A stretch of DNA of 64,000 nucleotides. Origin: QYQD01 sp040754095 (GTDB taxonomy: Bacteria; Desulfobacterota; QYQD01). The notes under the pieces are model-generated. The model did not search any database and was not told where the DNA came from. It saw only the letters and a list, made by a program, of their open reading frames with translations. The position numbers and the translations under genes were made by a program. The stretch is from NCBI GenBank assembly GCA_040754095.1, contig JBFMFO010000003.1, forward strand, positions 62,001 through 126,000, written 5' to 3'. Position 1 is the stretch's first letter. Every line of letters starts with the position of its first letter. Shown piece after piece: positions 15,242 to 24,182 of this stretch.

Positions 15242-15378
15242 AGCTATCAGCACTCAGCGTTCAGCGGTCAGCATGTTTGTTATCCGTTATCCGTTAACCG
15301 TTGTCCGACATTTTTTTCGGTAAACGGTCAACAGTGAACGGTGGACCGGCTTCATACTGATAGTTGAACGCTGATAGC
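15242..15378. repeat. About 140-bp AGCTGATAGC-ended repeat, copy 2
   Basis: Reverse-complement relative of 6092-6230 and same orientation as 33951-34077, with the shared core AACCGTTGTCCGACATTTTT and CGGTCAACAGTGAACGGTGG. It fills most of the cheW-cheR gap that remains after the cheW insertion. Confidence 0.8.
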
Positions 15379-15396
15379 CGAAAATAGACAAAAATT

Positions 15397-16278
15397 ATGG
15401 CGGACATAAGCCCCGGCTTAAATACGAATATCCCCATTTTTAATCCCCCTGACATGTCTGACCAGGAGTTTGCCCTGTTCAGCGATCTTGTCTATCGCCA
15501 TGCCGGGATAACCCTTCCCCCTGCTAAAAGGAACATGCTTGTTTCACGGCTGCTAAAACGCCTCAGGGCCCTTGGGATGCGTTCTTTTTTAGATTATTAC
15601 AATTACATAACCAGCCCGGCGGGCCGTCAGGCCGAATTCCCACATACTATCGATATGGTCAGCACTAACAAGACCGAGTTTTTCCGGGAGGCAGGCCATT
15701 TTAAGTTCTTAAAAGAGGCGGTCTTGCCGGAGTTGGCGGCCCGGGTACGCCGTCAGGGTAAGGGGAAAATCACGGCCTGGAGCGCAGGTTGTTCCTCGGG
15801 AGAAGAACCTTATACCTTAACTATGGTCATGATAGAGTATCTTAAGGTTTGTGGGGGCGGTGAGTTTTCTATCCTGGCTACGGATATATCACATCGCATG
15901 TTGGATAAAGGCCGGCGCGCAGTTTATTCAGAGGTCGATATCCAGAGTGTCCCCCCTGATTACCTTCGGAAATATTTCATGCGAGGAATAAAGGGACAGG
16001 AAGGTTATTATCGTGTGGCGCCGGAGTTGCGTAACCGCGTGAAATTTCAGCATTATAATTTTATGGACGACTCCGTCCCTTTCCACGGGTCTATGGATTT
16101 TATCTTTTGCCGCAATGTCATGATATATTTCGACCAGGGGACCAGAACCATGTTGGTCAAGAAGTTTTATAAGCATCTCGTTGACGGAGGGTATCTGTTC
16201 ATCGGCCACTCGGAGACCCTGCACGGGATGGAAACGGATTTTAAACTGGCCAGCCCCACGGTTTACAGGAAGATGTAA
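15397..16278 (+). CDS. cheR: Chemotaxis protein methyltransferase CheR
   Basis: 293 residues, near the usual length. The N-terminal helical domain (about 20-95) ends in the conserved NKTEFFRE. The SAM-binding domain follows with GCSSGEEPYTL (131-141), ATDIS, and FCRNVMIYFD near the end. It methylates glutamates of MCPs using SAM; metK and ahcY, which make and recycle SAM, lie 5-10 kb downstream. All three MCPs here end in pentapeptides resembling the CheR docking tail, which suggests tether-dependent methylation. No CheD or CheC is seen in the locus. The ribosome binding site is weak. Confidence 0.95.
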   Translation: MADISPGLNTNIPIFNPPDMSDQEFALFSDLVYRHAGITLPPAKRNMLVSRLLKRLRALGMRSFLDYYNYITSPAGRQAEFPHTIDMVSTNKTEFFREAGHFKFLKEAVLPELAARVRRQGKGKITAWSAGCSSGEEPYTLTMVMIEYLKVCGGGEFSILATDISHRMLDKGRRAVYSEVDIQSVPPDYLRKYFMRGIKGQEGYYRVAPELRNRVKFQHYNFMDDSVPFHGSMDFIFCRNVMIYFDQGTRTMLVKKFYKHLVDGGYLFIGHSETLHGMETDFKLASPTVYRKM

Positions 16279-16288
16279 AGAAGTTCGG

Positions 16289-16470
16289 AATATCACGCAA
16301 GGCCGCCAAGACCGCGAAGGAAAAAAGAAAATCTGGAAATCAAGTCGTGCCATAGGCAGATTCGCCGAGGCGAAAAATCAAGAATAGAACAATATTTTTC
16401 TTCATGAGTTCATGAGTTCCAAATTATATTCTTTTTGCGTCCTTTGTGCCTTGGCGTGAGAAATTGAGTT
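16289..16470. repeat. CACGCAAAGGCGC-type dispersed repeat, with a smaller repeat inside
   Basis: The left arm TCACGCAAGGCCGCCAAG faces the right arm CTTTGTGCCTTGGCGTGA. The interior (AATCTGGAAATCAAG, ATTTTTCTTCATGAGTTC) is the reverse complement of the core of the element at 26802-26987. It contains an extra unit, GTCGTGCCATAGGCAGATTC, related to units at about 33911 and 47222. The gap 16279-16554 contains nothing else. Confidence 0.7.
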
Positions 16471-16554
16471 TTTATGGGGCCGTCAGCTTTAACATTCGAA
16501 ATTTCCATCTTTCGATAGTTTTCGGATGAAAACTTGATAGCCCGGGGACAAGGG

Positions 16555-19494
16555 ATGGCAGATTTTTTAAAAGACCAGATGGACTATGTCCTATTCTTCT
16601 ACGGGCTGTCGTTCGCCCTGCTGGCCATAGTGTGCTGGTTCCTGAGCCGGAGGAGATACGGTCACTTGCCGTGGCGATGGCTGGGGCTGTTTGCCGCTGC
16701 CTACGGCGTCAGCAACTGGCTGTGTATGGCGGCCATGAGCACCGGGCATGACGTGTTTTTCGTAGCGCGGCTCGGCCTTATGATCCTGGCCTTTGCATTC
16801 CTTGTGGAGTTTGGCCGGGCCGGCATGGCGGCTCTCAGGGGGCGGGCGCCGGGCCGGTGGGTTTTTATCCCGTTATTGTGTCTGGCTGCCCTGGGCGGCT
16901 TGGCCGGGCTAAGAGGACTTCTCTCTTCTACCCGCTACACCTTGGGACTGGCGGGCGGGTTATGGGCGGCATGGGTCCTGTTTCAGGCCTCAAAGGCCCG
17001 GGGTATGAAAGGCCGCCCTTTGGCGGTTGCCGCTCTGGCCATGGCCGGTTGCGGCCTGACCATAGGCACGGTGGTGGAAGGCGCTTCCTTTTTCCCTGCC
17101 TCGGCGCTTAACCGGGAGACATTTCTAGCGGTTGCGGGTGTCCCGATCCAATTGATCCGGGGTATTCTGGCCATTATCGTTGCTATTGCCGTAGCAGCCC
17201 ATTTTCGGATCTTCTGTCGCTATGATGCGGACGGGGATGACTGTAAGTGGAGATCCTGTTACATGCCGCGGATGGGGCTCGCCCTGTTTTTTGTCTTGGC
17301 CGGCGGGTGGGCACTTACGGAAGCGGTGGGCAGATATGCAGAGGGAGACCTACGTTTTCATCTGCTTAGCCGCGTCAAGACCATAGCCGACACCGTGGAC
17401 CTTGGTCATGTAACGAGACTGACGGGCACACCGGCCGACATCGGCACGCCGGACTACAATTGCCTGAAGGGGCGGCTTATTAATGTCAGGGCCGCCAATC
17501 CGGACTGCCGGTTTGTTTATTTAATGGCCAGGAGGGACGGCAAGGTTATTTTCCTCGCAGACTCCGAACCGGAGGGATCCCGGGACTGTTCGCCGCCGGG
17601 CCAGCTCTACGGGGAGGCCAGTCCTGAACTACTGGGTTTTTTTACATCCGGCAAGCCGTTTGTAGAGGGACCGCTTACCGACCGATGGGGAGACTGGGTC
17701 TCTGGTTTTTCCCCGGTCCGTGACCCCCGGACCGGGCGGGTATTGGCGGCCGTGGGTATAGACATTGACGCCGGGGATTGGCAGCAAAAAATCATGACCC
17801 ATCGCCTGGCGCCTATAATTATCACCATGCTGGCGGCCGTACTTCTCCTCGGTTTCTTCGTGAGCCGGGAAAGGATGCTGGCAGCCAAACAACAGGCCGA
17901 GGTGGCCAACCGGGCTAAAAGTGAATTTCTAGCTATGATGAGCCATGAAATCCGTACCCCCATGAACGGGGTGCTGGGCATGCTTGATCTGGCGCTCGAT
18001 GGCGAGATGCCTTTGCGGCAACGGGAATACCTTACTATGGCAAGATCGGCGGCCGATTCCCTGCATAGTCTGCTTAACGACATCCTGGATTTTTCCAGGA
18101 TCGAGGCGGGGAAACTGGTTATGGAAGAGACGGACTTCAGCCTCCGTTCGGTTATCAACTCGGTGGTTGACCTCCTGAGATTGCCGGCGCAGGGAAGAGG
18201 CCTGGCGATCCGGCGGGATATTCCTGACGCCGTTCCCGATGCCCTGTCCGGAGACGCGGGCCGCTTGAGACAGATATTGCTTAATCTCATAGGAAACGCC
18301 GTCAAGTTTACCAAAAGCGGATATGTACTGATTAGCGCCGGGGTGGAGGAAAGGACTGGGTCGGGTATGTTGCTCCATTTCTCGGTAAAAGATACCGGGA
18401 TCGGAATTCCCAGAGATAAACTCGAAACTATTTTTGATGCCTTTATCCAGGGCGAGGCCTCGAACAACCGCCGGTATGGAGGGGTGGGGCTTGGGTTAAG
18501 CATATCGAGACGGCTTGTGGAGATGATGGGCGGCAGTATCTGGGTGGAAAGCGAGGAAGGCAGGGGAAGCATATTCCATTTTACGGTCAGGTTTGGTCTG
18601 CCGCGGGGGCTTCCGGAAAGAGAGTCTCAGTCCTCTGACCACTTGAGTGAAGCAAGAGAAGGGACAGCGGCGACGCCACATACCCTGTCCAAGACTAATT
18701 TCAGGGTCCTGTTGGCTGAGGATGACCTTATCAACCAGGAGGTAGCAAGGGGCATCCTCCTGAAACATGGCCATATGCCAACGGTCGTCTCGGACGGTAA
18801 AGCGGCCGTAGAGACATGGGGGAAAGGGAATTTTGACCTCATCTTTATGGACATCCAGATGCCGGTTATGGACGGGTTTGAGGCCACGCGCCTGATACGG
18901 GAGAAAGAAAAGGCGACGGGAGCGCATATTCCCATTATTGCCATGACTGCCTCCGCCCTGAAGGGTGACCGGGAAAGGTGTCTGGAGGCGGGTATGGACG
19001 GTTATATCTCCAAGCCGGTCAAGGCGGCGGAGCTTTTACAACTGATAGAGGCCACCGTGGTGAATAAGACGGCGAAAGATAGGGAAAACAGTTATTTTAC
19101 GCCATCTGTTGATTTTGCAGCCGGGAATCCGCCGGCAGAGAGCAAGGCGCTCGATGTATCAGGCGCGCTGGATAACCTCGGGGGTGACGTGAACCTTCTA
19201 AAGGAGGTTACGAACCTGTTTTTGGAGAAGGTTCCGTTTGAGATTCAGGGATTGGGAGGGGCGATCTCCTCCGGAGATGAGCGGCTCATAGAGCGCCATG
19301 CGCATAAGATAAAAGGAATGGCCGCCAACATCGGGGCAAAAAGGATTGCCGACAGCGCCTTTCGCATCGAACTGGCGATCAGAAAGGATGATATCTCCGG
19401 GTGTGGCGCATTGTTTGAAAGGATGGGAGAAGAATTAGAGGCATTTAAGAAGTCGGCGGGTGAGGCCGATTGGAATAATATGGGAGGGGAATGA
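16555..19494 (+). CDS. Hybrid sensor histidine kinase (membrane, HisKA-HATPase-receiver-Hpt)
   Basis: About 979 residues from ATG 16555, which has GGGGA upstream; a TTG at 16534 is also open. The N-terminal 230 residues hold about seven membrane segments. A region of about 150 residues follows before another membrane helix near 420-440 and resembles a PDC/CHASE-type extracytoplasmic sensor. Then come HisKA with H464 in MMSHEIRTPMNG; the ATPase with N box LNLIGNAVKFTK, DTGIGIP and GLGLSISRRLV; a receiver with D766 in FMDIQMPVMDGFEAT and Lys-Pro in ISKPVKA; and a C-terminal Hpt domain with H917 in AHKIKGMAANIGA. This is a complete BarA-type phosphorelay in one chain. The adjacent single receiver (19721) is the obvious next acceptor (inference). 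Confidence 0.93.
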   Translation: MADFLKDQMDYVLFFYGLSFALLAIVCWFLSRRRYGHLPWRWLGLFAAAYGVSNWLCMAAMSTGHDVFFVARLGLMILAFAFLVEFGRAGMAALRGRAPGRWVFIPLLCLAALGGLAGLRGLLSSTRYTLGLAGGLWAAWVLFQASKARGMKGRPLAVAALAMAGCGLTIGTVVEGASFFPASALNRETFLAVAGVPIQLIRGILAIIVAIAVAAHFRIFCRYDADGDDCKWRSCYMPRMGLALFFVLAGGWALTEAVGRYAEGDLRFHLLSRVKTIADTVDLGHVTRLTGTPADIGTPDYNCLKGRLINVRAANPDCRFVYLMARRDGKVIFLADSEPEGSRDCSPPGQLYGEASPELLGFFTSGKPFVEGPLTDRWGDWVSGFSPVRDPRTGRVLAAVGIDIDAGDWQQKIMTHRLAPIIITMLAAVLLLGFFVSRERMLAAKQQAEVANRAKSEFLAMMSHEIRTPMNGVLGMLDLALDGEMPLRQREYLTMARSAADSLHSLLNDILDFSRIEAGKLVMEETDFSLRSVINSVVDLLRLPAQGRGLAIRRDIPDAVPDALSGDAGRLRQILLNLIGNAVKFTKSGYVLISAGVEERTGSGMLLHFSVKDTGIGIPRDKLETIFDAFIQGEASNNRRYGGVGLGLSISRRLVEMMGGSIWVESEEGRGSIFHFTVRFGLPRGLPERESQSSDHLSEAREGTAATPHTLSKTNFRVLLAEDDLINQEVARGILLKHGHMPTVVSDGKAAVETWGKGNFDLIFMDIQMPVMDGFEATRLIREKEKATGAHIPIIAMTASALKGDRERCLEAGMDGYISKPVKAAELLQLIEATVVNKTAKDRENSYFTPSVDFAAGNPPAESKALDVSGALDNLGGDVNLLKEVTNLFLEKVPFEIQGLGGAISSGDERLIERHAHKIKGMAANIGAKRIADSAFRIELAIRKDDISGCGALFERMGEELEAFKKSAGEADWNNMGGE

Positions 19495-19544
19495 CAAATG
19501 TCAAATGGCAAAGCTCAAATGAAGCCCAAATGACTAAAACAGAT

Positions 19545-19668
19545 GTCATTAGTCAATAGTCATTTGTCATTACTTAAAGAAGTTGCAAGTTGCAAAAGTT
19601 ACAAGTTACAAATCGGTAACTTCTGTAACCTGTAACTATTTTATAAACAATGACTAATGACCAGTGAC
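19545..19668. repeat. GTCATTAGTCA-armed hairpin repeat
   Basis: The left arm GTCATTAGTCAATAGTCATT faces the right arm AATGACTAATGACCAGTGAC. Inside, TTGCAAGTTGCAAAAGTTAC and GGTAACTTCTGTAACCTGTA form further short repeats. The same type of arm pair occurs at 29067-29149, 30255-30345, 37690-37773 and 53462-53556. Confidence 0.75.
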
Positions 19669-19720
19669 GAGTGAGGTTTTGCGCTTTGTCATTTGAACTT
19701 TACAACAAGGGGGTTTATCA

Positions 19721-20122
19721 ATGAGGACATTGATTGTAGAGGACGATTTTATCGCCCGGCGGATTTTAAGGGATATCCTTTCACCTTATGGAGACTGTGA
19801 TATCGCTATTGACGGCGACGAGGCCATCCAGGCCTTCCGGCTGGCCTATGAGGACAGCAAACCCTACGATCTAATCTGTATGGACATAATGATGCCGGAT
19901 ATTGATGGGCAGGAGGCGCTCCGGCGGATCCGTGAAATAGAAAAGGACGCAGGTATAAGACCTTCGGAGGAAGTAAAGGTAATTATGACTACTGCACTCA
20001 GCGATCCAAAGAACGTCGTCGAGGCATTCTACAAAGGAGGTGCTACCTCATATATCGTAAAGCCCGTTAACAAACAAAAATTTCTGGAAGAGGTGCGGAA
20101 TCTGGGACTAATTGGCGGTTAG
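19721..20122 (+). CDS. Single-domain response regulator (CheY-like)
   Basis: 133 residues, one receiver domain: D8/D9, phospho-acceptor D55 in CMDIMMPDIDGQEAL, Thr90/91, Lys114 in IVKPVNK. No DNA-binding or enzymatic domain. It lies directly after the hybrid kinase and before cheB, so it may take phosphate from the kinase's Hpt domain or from CheA. It is more divergent from CheY (6897) than two recent paralogues would be. The ribosome binding site is AAGGGGG. Confidence 0.9.
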   Translation: MRTLIVEDDFIARRILRDILSPYGDCDIAIDGDEAIQAFRLAYEDSKPYDLICMDIMMPDIDGQEALRRIREIEKDAGIRPSEEVKVIMTTALSDPKNVVEAFYKGGATSYIVKPVNKQKFLEEVRNLGLIGG

Positions 20123-20218
20123 CGGGCTGAAAACAGAAGTCAATTTCTCACGCCAAGGCGCCAAGACCGCAAAGATGCAAGAAATCTGAAGCACGACCTT
20201 TGGCATTACAATATTAGA

Positions 20219-20290
20219 CGTAGGGTGGGCTTTGCCCACCATCATTGGCAGCGCAGCGTATTTTCGGTGGGCTGCGCCCACCCTGCATGA
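20219..20290. repeat. GTAGGGTGGGC palindromic repeat, paired copy
   Basis: CGTAGGGTGGGCTTTGCCCACC and GGTGGGCTGCGCCCACCCT-type units face each other around ATCATTGGCAGCGCAGCG, the same architecture as 1066-1132. A partial CTCACGCCAAGGCGCCAAG unit lies just upstream (about 20146-20170). Confidence 0.8.
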
Positions 20291-20329
20291 CTTTAACGAC
20301 ATGCAATATACAATAGATGCGGGGATAAC

Positions 20330-21394
20330 ATGAGCGAGAAAATCAAGGTGCTGGTTGTTGATGACTCTGCCGTGGTGCGGCAGACGCTTAACGAGATATT
20401 AAACTCTGATCCGGATATTGAGGTAATCGCTACAGCGCAGGACCCTTATGTGGCGGCGGAGCGTCTGAAAAAGGCTGTGCCGGATGTTATTACCCTGGAC
20501 GTAGAGATGCCGCGCATGGACGGCATCACCTTCCTGCGCAAGCTTATGGCCCAGCATCCCATCCCCGTGGTGATCTGCTCGACCCTGACTACACAGGGCG
20601 CCCGGACCACCCTCCAGGCCCTGGAATATGGCGCAGTGGAGATCATCGAGAAACCCAAGATGGGGACAAAGCAGTTTCTGGAGGAGTCCAGGATACGCAT
20701 CTGCGACGCTGTTAAGGCGGCGGCTCAGGTCACATTACGTCCCAGAAAAATCAGAAAAGTTGAAGAAAAACTGACGGCGGATGTAATCATGGCCAAACCA
20801 AAGACCAGGGCCATGGCCGAAACCACGGAGAAGGTAGTCCTGATCGGGGCTTCCACCGGCGGTACGGAGGCGTTAAGAGATTTCCTTGAGGCCCTGCCGC
20901 ACGATACCCCGGGCATAGTGATTGTCCAGCACATGCCTGAGAAATTTACCACCGCCTTTGCCGCGCGGCTGAACGGCCTTTGCCGGGTGGAGGTCAAAGA
21001 GGCTGAAAATGGTGATGGCGTGGTGACCGGACGGGCCTTGATAGCCCCCGGGAATAGGCATACCTTGCTCAAGCGGAGCGGCGCCCGGTATTATGTGGAG
21101 ATTAAGGACGGGCCTTTAGTCTCCCGTCATCGTCCGTCTGTGGATGTGCTCTTTCGCTCCGGCGCGCGCTATGCCGGGTCCAATGCGGTCGGCGTCATCA
21201 TGACCGGCATGGGCGACGACGGCGCTCAGGGGTTGCTGGAAATGAAGGAGGCCGGGGCCTTTACCATTGCCCAGGACGAGGCCACCTGTGTGGTTTTTGG
21301 CATGCCCAAGGAGGCCATAAAGCGTGGCGCCGTAGATAAAATATTGCCGCTGCCCGCTATTCCGCGAGAGGTTATCAAGATATGTTCGGAATGA
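20330..21394 (+). CDS. cheB: Chemotaxis response regulator / protein-glutamate methylesterase CheB
   Basis: 354 residues. Receiver domain 5-125 with D11/D12, D57 in ITLDVEMPRMDG and K108. A linker of about 45 residues is followed by the methylesterase domain 168-350 with the triad expected for the family: S175 in LIGASTGGTEALR, H201 in VQHMPEKFT, and Asp296 or 297 in TGMGDDGAQG. It removes methyl groups from MCPs when phosphorylated by CheA, opposing CheR, and may also deamidate receptors since no CheD is seen. It closes the chemotaxis block. Confidence 0.96.
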   Translation: MSEKIKVLVVDDSAVVRQTLNEILNSDPDIEVIATAQDPYVAAERLKKAVPDVITLDVEMPRMDGITFLRKLMAQHPIPVVICSTLTTQGARTTLQALEYGAVEIIEKPKMGTKQFLEESRIRICDAVKAAAQVTLRPRKIRKVEEKLTADVIMAKPKTRAMAETTEKVVLIGASTGGTEALRDFLEALPHDTPGIVIVQHMPEKFTTAFAARLNGLCRVEVKEAENGDGVVTGRALIAPGNRHTLLKRSGARYYVEIKDGPLVSRHRPSVDVLFRSGARYAGSNAVGVIMTGMGDDGAQGLLEMKEAGAFTIAQDEATCVVFGMPKEAIKRGAVDKILPLPAIPREVIKICSE

Positions 21395-21480
21395 AGGGCT
21401 GAAGGCTGAAAGCTCAAGGCTATAAAGGCTATAAGTGATGGGTTACGGGTTGTGGGTTACGGGGTTAAGCGGAGCATGAT

Positions 21481-21521
21481 GTTAAGTAGTTGAGGGTTTT
21501 TTCACTACTCAACTACTTAAC
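21481..21521. repeat. Perfect 14-bp stem-loop between cheB and ppsA
   Basis: GTTAAGTAGTTGAG (21481-21494) and CTCAACTACTTAAC (21508-21521) are exact inverted copies around a 13-base T-rich loop. No U tract follows on the plus strand, so it is not a standard intrinsic terminator, but it could still end or protect the chemotaxis transcript. Neighbouring sequence has GGTTACGGGTTGTGGGTTAC short repeats. Confidence 0.65.
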
Positions 21522-21648
21522 TGCTTAACCAGTATACCAATAACTGAACGCCGGATGCTGCGTTTTTTTGTTGTAACTTTTAGCCAATTCTTGCTACTAT
21601 GCAGGAAGTCTGAGAAATTAGAACGCAATCATAGGAGGGGGCGTGTTC

Positions 21649-24111
21649 ATGGGTAAGAGTAAGAGTAACAATAGGTTTATATTATGGTTTGACGAGATAG
21701 GCATCAAGGATATCCCGTTGGTCGGCGGGAAAAACGCTTCACTGGGAGAGATGTATCAAAAACTGATCAGGAAAGGCGTCAACGTCCCGGGTGGTTTTGC
21801 CATAACGGCCGAGGCCTACAAACATCTGCTCCAGACGTCGGGTGTGGACAAAAAGATTCGAGATATCCTGACGGGTCTCGACACCCATAATGTTAAGGAT
21901 CTCATGCAGCGTGGGGAAAAGGTGCGTAATGTAGTGCGTACCGCTCCTTTCCCGGATGATCTCACCAGGACTATTGTTGATGCCTATGTACGGATGGAGA
22001 AGGAGTACGGGGTTAATGTGGACGTTGCGGTCCGTTCTTCTGCCACCGCCGAAGACCTTCCCGATGCCTCATTTGCCGGCCAGCAGGAGACCTATCTGAA
22101 TATCCAGGGGGAAGAACATCTTATAGATGCCTGTAAGAGATGTTTTGCCAGCCTGTTTACCAACCGGGCCATTTCCTACAGGCAGGATAAGGGGTTTGGT
22201 CATTTTGATGTCTATCTATCCATAGCCGTCCAGAAGATGATACGAAGCGATTCAGCCTGCTCCGGCGTTATGTTTTCTATTGATACGGAGTCCGGCTTCA
22301 AAGATGCGGTTTTTATTACCGGCGCCTGGGGTCTGGGTGAAAATGTGGTGCAGGGAGCAGTCAACCCTGATGAATTTTATGTCTTCAAACCGACCCTCAA
22401 GAACGGCAAGATGCCCATAGTCGTCAAGAAACTGGGGACCAAAGAGATAAAGATGGTTTATACGAACAACCCCAGGAAACCAACTGTTAATAAGCCGACA
22501 TCGCTTACTGAGAGAAATCAGTATGTGCTTTCGGATGAAGAACTGGCTACCCTGGCGCGTTGGGCCTGTGTGATTGAAGATCACTACAGTAAAGAGGCCG
22601 GTTATTTTAAGCCTATGGACATCGAGTGGGCCAAGGATGGAGACGGCAAAAAGGCAGGGACCGGTAAGCTCTATATCGTGCAGGCCAGGCCGGAGACGGT
22701 GCATTCCCAGAAGGATGTCAATTTTATAGAGACATACGTCCTGAAAGAGACGGGAAAGCTCCTTGTCACCGGGCAGGCGGTCGGCTCCAGGGTGGGTCAG
22801 GGCAAGGTAAATATTATTAAGAGTTCCAAGAACATCCTGGATTTCAAACCAGGGCAGGTTTTGGTAACGGACATGACCGATCCCGACTGGGAGCCGATCA
22901 TGAAAATCGCCGCAGCCATCGTTACCAACCGCGGCGGGCGGACGTGCCATGCGGCTATTGTGTCCCGGGAATTGGGTATCCCTTGTGTTATCGGGACAGA
23001 AAAGGCGGATAAGGTTTTAAAGGCTGGCCAGACTGTTACTGTGTCATGCTGTGAGGGAGAAACCGGCCATATATATGAAGGCATATTGAAGTATAAGGTG
23101 GAACGCACTGACCTGAAGAAATTGCCCCAGACCCGCACCAAGATAATGATGAATGTAGGCATCCCGGAAAAGGCTTTCATACAGGGCCAGATTCCGAATG
23201 ATGGAGTGGGGTTGGCGCGAGAAGAATTTATTATTAACTCTCATATCGGCATACATCCCCTGGCGCTCATCCATTACAAGGAGCTTAAGGGAAAGGCGCG
23301 GAAAGATAAGAAGATAGCAAAGGTAGTAGAACAGATCGATCAGCGTACGCCCCATTATAAAGACAAGGTACAATTCTTTGTAGATACTCTGGCCCAGGGT
23401 ATCGGGCGGATCGGCGCCGGTTTTTATCCTAACGATGTTATTGTGCGCCTTTCCGACTTCAAGACCAACGAATACGCTAACTTAATCGGCGGATTTCTTT
23501 ATGAGCCGGTTGAGAGCAACCCCATGATCGGCTGGCGCGGGGCTTCGCGCTATTATGATCCGGCCTATGAATCTGCTTTTGCGCTGGAGTGCAAAGCGCT
23601 CCTCAAGGTGAGAGAGGACATGGGCCTGACCAATGTCAAGGTCATGGTTCCCTTCTGCCGGACTGTGGAAGAAGGGAAGAAAGTAATCGAGGTTATGAAG
23701 AAATACGGCCTGGTTCAGGGCAAAAAGGGACTGGAAGTCTATGTGATGTGCGAGATACCCAGCAATGTTGTGCTGGCTGATGAGTTTTCCAAGGTATTCG
23801 ATGGGTTCTCCATCGGGTCTAATGATCTGACACAGCTCACGATGGGGCTGGATCGGGATTCAGAGCTTATCGCCCATATTTCTGATGAACGTAATGAATC
23901 TGTAAAACGTTTGATTGCCCAGGTTATTAAGGTGGCGCGGGCCAATAAGAGGAAGATAGGCATCTGTGGCCAGGGGCCGAGCGATTTTCCCGAATTCGCC
24001 GAGTTTCTTGTGGAATGCGGGATTGACTCTATGAGCCTAAACCCGGACACGGCAGTCAAGACCAGACTGCTCGTGGCAGAGAGGGAGAAGAAGCTGGGGA
24101 TAAAACCGTAA
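21649..24111 (+). CDS. ppsA: Phosphoenolpyruvate synthase
   Basis: About 820 residues, usual length. Makes PEP from pyruvate, ATP and water in gluconeogenesis. The N-terminal ATP-grasp part begins DEIGIKDIPLVGGKNASLGE. The swivelling phosphohistidine domain carries H434 in GGRTCHAAIVSRELG. The C-terminal TIM-barrel has GSNDLTQLTMGLDRDS and the conserved cysteine in IDSMSLNPD-adjacent ICGQGPS. ATG 21649 follows AGGAGG at good spacing; GTG 21643 is also in frame. With fba and fbp on the other strand, the window holds three gluconeogenic steps. It is monocistronic, with its own terminator at 24125. Confidence 0.96.
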   Translation: MGKSKSNNRFILWFDEIGIKDIPLVGGKNASLGEMYQKLIRKGVNVPGGFAITAEAYKHLLQTSGVDKKIRDILTGLDTHNVKDLMQRGEKVRNVVRTAPFPDDLTRTIVDAYVRMEKEYGVNVDVAVRSSATAEDLPDASFAGQQETYLNIQGEEHLIDACKRCFASLFTNRAISYRQDKGFGHFDVYLSIAVQKMIRSDSACSGVMFSIDTESGFKDAVFITGAWGLGENVVQGAVNPDEFYVFKPTLKNGKMPIVVKKLGTKEIKMVYTNNPRKPTVNKPTSLTERNQYVLSDEELATLARWACVIEDHYSKEAGYFKPMDIEWAKDGDGKKAGTGKLYIVQARPETVHSQKDVNFIETYVLKETGKLLVTGQAVGSRVGQGKVNIIKSSKNILDFKPGQVLVTDMTDPDWEPIMKIAAAIVTNRGGRTCHAAIVSRELGIPCVIGTEKADKVLKAGQTVTVSCCEGETGHIYEGILKYKVERTDLKKLPQTRTKIMMNVGIPEKAFIQGQIPNDGVGLAREEFIINSHIGIHPLALIHYKELKGKARKDKKIAKVVEQIDQRTPHYKDKVQFFVDTLAQGIGRIGAGFYPNDVIVRLSDFKTNEYANLIGGFLYEPVESNPMIGWRGASRYYDPAYESAFALECKALLKVREDMGLTNVKVMVPFCRTVEEGKKVIEVMKKYGLVQGKKGLEVYVMCEIPSNVVLADEFSKVFDGFSIGSNDLTQLTMGLDRDSELIAHISDERNESVKRLIAQVIKVARANKRKIGICGQGPSDFPEFAEFLVECGIDSMSLNPDTAVKTRLLVAEREKKLGIKP

Positions 24112-24124
24112 TCTGCAATAGCTG

Positions 24125-24175
24125 AAAGCAAGAGAGCTGAAAGCCTTGAACCTTAAGCTCTCTTGCTTTATTTTT
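24125..24175 (+). terminator. Intrinsic terminator after ppsA
   Basis: AAAGCAAGAGAGCT (24125-24138) pairs perfectly with AGCTCTCTTGCTTT (24156-24169), followed by ATTTTTCT. It lies between convergent ppsA and ahcY; on the minus strand it would also form a hairpin but with a weaker U tract. Confidence 0.85.
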
Positions 24176-24182
24176 CTGTCTC

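Noticed and set aside
17607..18572. Long antisense frame (321 codons) inside the hybrid kinase
   Set aside because: It mirrors a well-supported HisKA/HATPase coding region, is rich in Ser/Pro/Arg as GC-rich antisense frames are, and has no family resemblance.
19545..19668. Possible CRISPR-like array of GTCATTAGTCA units
   Set aside because: Units are short, degenerate and arranged as facing arms, with no regular unique spacers and no cas genes in the window.
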